Origin: CAVCAD01 sp036653735
GTDB lineage: Bacteria > Bacillota_I > Bacilli_A > RF39 > UBA660
DNA: 9,846 bases
Assembly: GCA_036653735.1 (NCBI GenBank)
Contig: JAVVTI010000031.1
Coordinates: 1-9,846 of the forward strand
Reading direction: 5' to 3'
Under the pieces are notes generated by a model, which worked only from the letters and a program-made list of their open reading frames with translations, did no database searches and was not told the DNA's origin. Position 1 is the first letter of the stretch. Every line of letters begins with the position of its first letter. Shown one piece after another: positions 5,940-9,846 of the stretch. Both the position numbers and the translations under genes were made by a program.

Positions 5940-6107
5940 TTACAACTTCCTTTCTGTATGTAATGTAGTTTTATTACATCTTTTACAAAACTTTTTAATT
6001 TCTAATTTTCCTTCAGTATTTTGTTTATTCTTACTAGTTGTATGATTTATTTCATTACAAACAGAACATTTTAATCCTACGTTTTCTCTTACATCCTTCT
6101 TTGCCAT
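5940..6107 (-). CDS. rpmG: 50S ribosomal protein L33, zinc-binding form
   Basis: A 55-residue basic protein, MAKKDVRENVGLKCSVC at the start and HTERKL at the end. Two CxxC pairs (Cys14/Cys17 and Cys41/Cys44) form the zinc ribbon of the C+ form of L33, which binds 23S rRNA near the ribosomal E site. The middle, NHTTSKNKQNTEGKLEIKKFCKRC, is typical of the family. The length is that of the family (49-55), so the gene is complete. The ATG at 6107 follows a very strong AGGAGG (6115-6120) at 7 nt. It leads an operon with efp, four bases downstream. Keeping the zinc-dependent form means ribosomes could serve as a zinc store, as known in Bacillus; whether a zinc-free paralog exists cannot be seen here. 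Confidence 0.97.
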   Translation of the reverse strand: MAKKDVRENVGLKCSVCNEINHTTSKNKQNTEGKLEIKKFCKRCNKTTLHTERKL

Positions 6108-6134
6108 TCTTGCACCTCCTTTAAATATATAAGA

Positions 6135-6143
6135 ATTATATCA
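6135..6143 (-). promoter_or_regulatory. Extended -10 promoter of rpmG-efp
   Basis: The minus strand reads TGATATAAT, a perfect TATAAT with TGn, the same nonamer as before murI. A good -35 is not present at 17 nt. The leader would be about 20 nt and would include the AGGAGG ribosome binding site. Confidence 0.6.
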
Positions 6144-6173
6144 CATATAGATATGTTTTTATAGACTTTTTAG

Positions 6174-8144
6174 TTACTTTTTAAATATTTTATAGTAGTT
6201 TTCCATTATTTTATAAGTTATTTTACTGTTTACTAACGATTTATAACTACTTTTCATATTAGTTACATTAGGAGTAGAAGTAAAAATAGATACTATAGGA
6301 TCATCATATGGAGCATAACCTATAAAAGAAGAACTTAATGTATTACTTCCATTATAAAAAGTTTCAGCAGTACCTGTCTTCCCCGCTGGCATATATTCTA
6401 AGTTAATATGACCCCTCCCAGTACCTCTATAAAGTACTTCCTTTAATCCTAGTCTAATTCTATCCATATATATTTTATCAACATCTACTGTATTAAGTAT
6501 TACCTTATTATACTTAAATATAAGTTTCCTATTACTACTTTCATAATCATCATATACTTCCTTTAAGAAATTTAATTTATATCTAGTTCCCGATACTGCT
6601 AAAGTATTTATATATTGAAACATAGAAAGTGGTGTATAAGTTTCATACTGACCTATAGGATAGTCAAGAAGAGCTCCCTCAAAATTATCTTTACCCCTTA
6701 CTCCTATATGCTCCTTAGGAAGATCTATTCCAGTTTTAACACCTAAACCAAAACTATTATACATCTTTCTATATATATTAAAAGCATCCCTATTTAAATA
6801 AAGAGATGAGTATGGTGTATACCTTCCCTTAGCTACTTTAATAGCTGCTAGAAACTGATAATAATTTGATGATAACCTAAGAGCATCTATATCATCCACT
6901 ACTCCTAAACGCATCCAGGAACACTTAGGAGGAGTATTTTTAACATAAAGACAACTATCCTCTACCTTATAACCTATATCTATAGCCTTTTGTGAATACG
7001 CAACAGCATGTGATGCTCCCTTTACAGTAGAACCAGGTGTTACACCATAATTAATTAAATCACTTAAACTTTCATAATAAGAATACATATTATTACTATA
7101 TACTAAGTTAACACTAGATGCCGAATATATTTCCCCTGTAGTAGGATTCCCAATAACACAAAAAGCATTATTAAGAAACTCAGTATTAGGTTCACTCTTA
7201 GCCTTAATAAGTTCATTAAATATAATATCATTAATGCTCTTTTGCTCATTAATATCAATAGATAGTACAATATCATTACCCTTTTTCATAGGCTTTATTA
7301 TCTTCTTTACTTTAGTAGCACTTAACTTATATAATTCATTTTGCCCCTTTAAAAAATATTCATATTCTTTCTCTATAAAAGAAATCCCCTTAACATCATT
7401 CATACTATAACCTTTATATAAATCTACAGAAATATCTTCTTTAGGAATAGGCCCAATACTACCTAGAAACTCCCTAAATAATGAACCATATGGATAATAT
7501 CTTTCATACACATAACCAGTAGAAAACCCACTTAAAGTACTCAAATTATTATTTATATATGTTACTTCATCAACTGTTAAATCCTTCTTAATAATCTTAG
7601 TACTATAATTATAATCTTTATTCATAAGGAAATAAATGCCTATAGCATTTTTTTCCTTATTAGTTATATTACTAAGTTCTTCATTAGTAACAAGACTAGA
7701 TAGATAAGAAAAATATTCTTCATACGTTATTTTCCTAGCTTTATATGATTCTTTTATTTCTTTAGAAATAATAGAATCAAGTAAAGAGTAATTCTTAAGT
7801 ACATAATATTTCTTTATTTCTTCTTTAGTAGGACTAACTACTATATTAATATTATCACTTATTATATTAGCTAGTCTTATTTCTTCCCTAGTACTATGGT
7901 TATTCTTATCATATGATAATACAGTTATCTTCTTATTACCTACTAATAAAATACCATTCCTATCATATATATTACCACGAGGTGCTAAAACCCCAACATA
8001 ATAATTATTATTTGATTTATATAATTTATCTTTATATTTCTTATTATTAAATACCATAATATTAAACAAAGATAAAAAAATATATATAAATGAAATAATA
8101 GTAATAATAATTAATACATTAACTTTTCTATTCAATTTATTCAT
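6174..8144 (-). CDS. Class B penicillin-binding protein (peptidoglycan transpeptidase; PBP2/SpoVD-like)
   Basis: A 656-residue membrane-anchored D,D-transpeptidase that cross-links peptidoglycan outside the membrane. Residues 9-31 are the single membrane anchor. The dimerisation domain shows APRGNIYDRNG at 54-64 and VKGISFIEKEYEYFLKG at 251-267. The transpeptidase domain carries all three catalytic motifs: STVK at 372-375 with the nucleophile Ser372, SSN at 425-427, and KTGT at 589-592. GIDLP and IGQYETYTPLSM are also typical. No PASTA domain follows KTGT. Partner genes that would tell elongation (PBP2), division (FtsI) and spore cortex (SpoVD) roles apart are absent, so the subtype stays open. 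No ribosome binding site precedes either the ATG at 8144 or the one at 8162. I prefer 8144 because MNKLNRK gives a normal short N-terminus and a TATACT box ends 7 nt before it. Confidence 0.93.
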   Translation of the reverse strand: MNKLNRKVNVLIIITIISFIYIFLSLFNIMVFNNKKYKDKLYKSNNNYYVGVLAPRGNIYDRNGILLVGNKKITVLSYDKNNHSTREEIRLANIISDNINIVVSPTKEEIKKYYVLKNYSLLDSIISKEIKESYKARKITYEEYFSYLSSLVTNEELSNITNKEKNAIGIYFLMNKDYNYSTKIIKKDLTVDEVTYINNNLSTLSGFSTGYVYERYYPYGSLFREFLGSIGPIPKEDISVDLYKGYSMNDVKGISFIEKEYEYFLKGQNELYKLSATKVKKIIKPMKKGNDIVLSIDINEQKSINDIIFNELIKAKSEPNTEFLNNAFCVIGNPTTGEIYSASSVNLVYSNNMYSYYESLSDLINYGVTPGSTVKGASHAVAYSQKAIDIGYKVEDSCLYVKNTPPKCSWMRLGVVDDIDALRLSSNYYQFLAAIKVAKGRYTPYSSLYLNRDAFNIYRKMYNSFGLGVKTGIDLPKEHIGVRGKDNFEGALLDYPIGQYETYTPLSMFQYINTLAVSGTRYKLNFLKEVYDDYESSNRKLIFKYNKVILNTVDVDKIYMDRIRLGLKEVLYRGTGRGHINLEYMPAGKTGTAETFYNGSNTLSSSFIGYAPYDDPIVSIFTSTPNVTNMKSSYKSLVNSKITYKIMENYYKIFKK

Positions 8145-8151
8145 ATTTATT

Positions 8152-8157
8152 AGTATA
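8152..8157 (-). promoter_or_regulatory. Candidate -10 box for a leaderless PBP transcript
   Basis: TATACT on the minus strand ends 7 nt before the ATG at 8144, the usual distance from a -10 box to the transcription start. With no ribosome binding site nearby, the mRNA may start at or next to the ATG. The -35 match is poor, so confidence is low. Confidence 0.3.
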
Positions 8158-8197
8158 TACATTTTTTTATTACATAAACTTATAAAGGAGGAAACAC

Positions 8198-8452
8198 ATG
8201 AATAATGTAATTAAAAAATATGCAACTACTATTACTAAGGAACAAATAGTAAGTTATGCCCTAAAAGAGAATGTTAAAATTACTCAAGAAGAAGTAAATA
8301 TTATCTATAATTCTATTAAAAATGATATAGACATTCTTTTATCAGAAAACTCTATATCATATTTAAATAGTCAAAAAAGTAATTTAAGTAAAGAACTCTA
8401 TACTAAAATATTAGAATTATATAACAAATATAAGGTTTATCTTAAAAACTAA
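8198..8452 (+). CDS. DUF2624/YqfT-like small protein
   Basis: An 84-residue protein and the only plus-strand gene in the window. The ATG follows AGGAGG (8186-8191) at 6 nt, so it is clearly translated. Its layout is N-terminal NNVIKKYATTITKEQIVSYALKENVKITQEEV, then a lysine-rich, fully helical remainder with no membrane segment or cysteine. This resembles the DUF2624 family (Bacillus subtilis YqfT), whose members read 'T.eeLl.yak...i.lt..qa' in the same region and have the same length. In Bacillus yqfT is a direct neighbour of the endonuclease IV gene yqfS (nfo), and here the two are also adjacent but convergent, overlapping by 11 bp at their 3' ends. Molecular function is unknown. The family call rests on pattern, size and neighbour rather than on strong sequence identity. 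Confidence 0.75.
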   Translation: MNNVIKKYATTITKEQIVSYALKENVKITQEEVNIIYNSIKNDIDILLSENSISYLNSQKSNLSKELYTKILELYNKYKVYLKN

Positions 8453-9323
8453 AAGGTACAAACACTTTATTTCTAATATTCTCTATTTCATACTTATATG
8501 GAGCATAAGAATCCTTAAGACCTCTATTTATAAAAGGAGTTTCTAATATAAAAGGAACTCCTTTTAACTTAGTATTATATACAACATTCATTAATGTATC
8601 AAAACCTATTGTTCCATACCCTATATTAGCATGTCTATCCTTGTGAGCACCTACCTCATTCATACTATCATTTAAATGAACTAAAGCTAACTTACTAAGC
8701 CCTAATAATAGATCAAACTCATTCAAAAATTGATCAAACTTACCTATAGAAACTCCAGAATCATTTAAATGACAAGTATCTATACAAAAAAATATTAATT
8801 CTTTTTTAATTACCTTATCATAAATATCTTTTAGATCATCTAAAGAAGAACCTACTTCACTCCCCTTACCAGACATAAACTCAAGAATCAAATGAAAATC
8901 ACTTACATCCTCCAAAGCCTTGTTAATACCATAAGCAATATTATCTATTGCTTTATTTTTTTCAACTATTGTTCTACTTCCTGGATGAAGAACTAAATTA
9001 TTAATACCAAGTTCCTTGCACCTCCCAATCTCAGATTTCAAGAAAGATATATAAAAATTATACTTGTGCTCATCTGTATCATTAGCTAAATTAATAATAA
9101 AAGGAGCATGTACAAATACATTCTTAGTAAGTATATTATTCTTCTCCATAAGAATATGTGCCTTCTTAGTAAGTTCACTATCAATAGAACCCCTTAGTGA
9201 ACTCTGATTAGGACCAGTATAAAACATAAATGCATTAGCATTATAAGAAAGAGTAGATTCAACACTACCCAAAAGTTCAGAGCCTTTTAAAAAAGACACA
9301 TGAGATCCAAGTATTAATTCCAT
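8442..9323 (-). CDS. nfo: Endonuclease IV (AP endonuclease)
   Basis: A zinc-dependent TIM-barrel enzyme that cleaves DNA 5' to abasic sites in base excision repair. The 293-residue protein shows every metal ligand of the family: His72 (VHAPFIINLA), His113 (NLVLHPGS), Glu148 (LILEFMSGKGSEVG), Asp182 and His185 (CIDTCHLNDSG), His216 (LVHLND), Asp229 and His231 (HKDRHANIGYGTIG) and Glu261 (PFILETP). It should be fully active. The N-terminus MELILGSHVSFLKG is the usual one. The frame also extends to a TTG at 9335, but the ATG at 9323 is preferred: it lies just after a GGTG sequence and gives the family start. The 3' end overlaps the convergent DUF2624 gene. A terminator separates it from the pilin gene upstream, so it needs its own promoter. 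Confidence 0.96.
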   Translation of the reverse strand: MELILGSHVSFLKGSELLGSVESTLSYNANAFMFYTGPNQSSLRGSIDSELTKKAHILMEKNNILTKNVFVHAPFIINLANDTDEHKYNFYISFLKSEIGRCKELGINNLVLHPGSRTIVEKNKAIDNIAYGINKALEDVSDFHLILEFMSGKGSEVGSSLDDLKDIYDKVIKKELIFFCIDTCHLNDSGVSIGKFDQFLNEFDLLLGLSKLALVHLNDSMNEVGAHKDRHANIGYGTIGFDTLMNVVYNTKLKGVPFILETPFINRGLKDSYAPYKYEIENIRNKVFVPFSF

Positions 9324-9339
9324 ATATATCACCAATATA

Positions 9340-9368
9340 ATTCTATATTATTACATAAAAAAAAGCAA
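9340..9368 (-). promoter_or_regulatory. Weak candidate promoter of nfo overlapping the pilin terminator
   Basis: On the minus strand TTGCTT (9363-9368), 17 nt, then TAGAAT (9340-9345). The -10 matches five of six consensus bases and the -35 three of six. The -35 lies inside the 3' arm of the terminator hairpin. Some promoter must exist in this 70-bp gap, since nfo follows a terminator, but this is only the best candidate seen. Confidence 0.3.
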
Positions 9369-9380
9369 CATAAGTTGCTT
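9357..9380 (-). terminator. Intrinsic terminator of the pilin-like gene
   Basis: AAGCAAC (9374-9380 on the minus strand) and GTTGCTT (9363-9369) form a perfect 7-bp stem with a 4-nt loop. The T tract spans 9357-9364, its first two residues closing the stem. It lies 13 nt past the stop of the pilin-like gene and ends its transcript before nfo. Confidence 0.9.
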
Positions 9381-9393
9381 ATAATTATTTTGT

Positions 9394-9834
9394 TTAAGGA
9401 CAAGTAATTGCATCAGTAGTCTCTAATGGAGTATGGCTTTTAATTTCTTCAACCTTTACTCCAGTTGAAAGTGTTTTATTAAAAGCATTCTTACCATCAT
9501 TTATCATAAATTTAGTAATTATATCATCATCAAAAGTGATATAATATTTTAAATTAGCTCCAGCATCCATATCGCCAAGCTTCCCCGTAGTAATGCTATC
9601 ATTTGATGCATCTCCATCAAAACAATAAGTACTCTTAGAACCAGTACCTAACTGATCACTTACAAATTGAGTTTGTGCTATCTTAAATACATTCTTAGCC
9701 TGTGTATCAAAAGCACTAGTTTTACCTTTGTTGAATAACTTTAATACACTTGGTACTGCAATTACCACAAGTATTGCTAATATTGCAATAACAGCAAGTA
9801 ATTCTATTAATGTAAATCCTTTTTTATTTTTCAT
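9394..9834 (-). CDS. Type IV pilin-like (prepilin) protein
   Basis: A 146-residue prepilin, secreted and assembled in a type IV pilus, competence or type II secretion-type pseudopilus. The class III signal is clear: leader MKNKKG, cut after Gly6 by prepilin peptidase, then FTLIELLAVIAILAILVVIAVPSV, with the conserved Glu at +5 of the mature protein in the hydrophobic helix (7-32). The globular part (33-146) has two cysteines, Cys71 (STYCFDGD) and Cys145 in the C-terminal TCP. A disulfide closing a C-terminal loop, as in many pilins, is therefore possible. No further domain is recognised. The ATG at 9834 is 12 nt from the window edge; GGA at 9844-9846 may be the end of its ribosome binding site. 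No prepilin peptidase, ATPase or other pilin gene is in view, and whether upstream genes belong to a pilus operon cannot be seen. It is followed by a strong terminator. Confidence 0.93.
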   Translation of the reverse strand: MKNKKGFTLIELLAVIAILAILVVIAVPSVLKLFNKGKTSAFDTQAKNVFKIAQTQFVSDQLGTGSKSTYCFDGDASNDSITTGKLGDMDAGANLKYYITFDDDIITKFMINDGKNAFNKTLSTGVKVEEIKSHTPLETTDAITCP

Positions 9835-9846
9835 ATTTATTAATCC

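Noticed and set aside
6143..6156. Palindrome ACATAT-AG-ATATGT upstream of the rpmG promoter
   Set aside because: Purely AT-rich 6-bp arms with a 2-nt loop, expected by chance here; neither a terminator for the PBP gene nor a supported operator.

Overview
The window is very AT-rich, uses the standard genetic code (every Trp in the genes is TGG) and carries strong AGGAGG-type ribosome binding sites. Its genes are those of a Bacillota member of the Bacilli or Erysipelotrichia type: L33, EF-P, SpoIIIAH, GerE, GerM, MurI, Nfo and a DUF2624 protein. A small-genome, probably gut-associated lineage (RF39, RFN20 or Erysipelotrichales-like) would fit, but that placement is inference. Nearly all genes lie on the minus strand and are tightly packed. 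No mobile element, CRISPR array or phage gene was seen.

Layout from left to right. Positions 1-2617 hold a sigma-A-like promoter and three consecutive minus-strand genes, the last cut by the window edge. They are clear paralogs of one another and match no family I recognise. Positions 2627-3508 hold murI (glutamate racemase), its extended -10 promoter, a terminator and a tRNA-Arg(UCU) gene with its own promoter. Positions 3593-5297 hold three sporulation-type genes in the order spoIIIAH, gerE, gerM. Positions 5347-6143 hold the rpmG-efp translation operon with promoter and terminator. Positions 6174-8144 encode a class B penicillin-binding protein. Positions 8198-8452 (plus strand) encode a small DUF2624/YqfT-like protein that converges on and overlaps nfo (endonuclease IV). 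Positions 9394-9834 encode a type IV pilin-like protein.

The most notable part is the spore-gene cluster. In Bacillus, efp lies just upstream of the eight-gene spoIIIA operon, and gerE, racE (a murI homolog) and gerM lie together at another locus. Here the two neighbourhoods look fused and trimmed: efp is followed directly by a lone spoIIIAH, then gerE, gerM and, past a tRNA, murI. The gap before gerE contains AC-N17-CATAAACTA, a full match to the sigma-K consensus. The gaps before spoIIIAH and gerM contain sigma-E-like -10 elements. Together these suggest a reduced but still ordered mother-cell sporulation programme.

The second notable part is the tandem array of unknown alpha-helical acidic proteins at the left edge, which looks like a lineage-specific duplication. 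The tRNA, racemase, ribosomal, PBP and DNA-repair genes are ordinary housekeeping functions.
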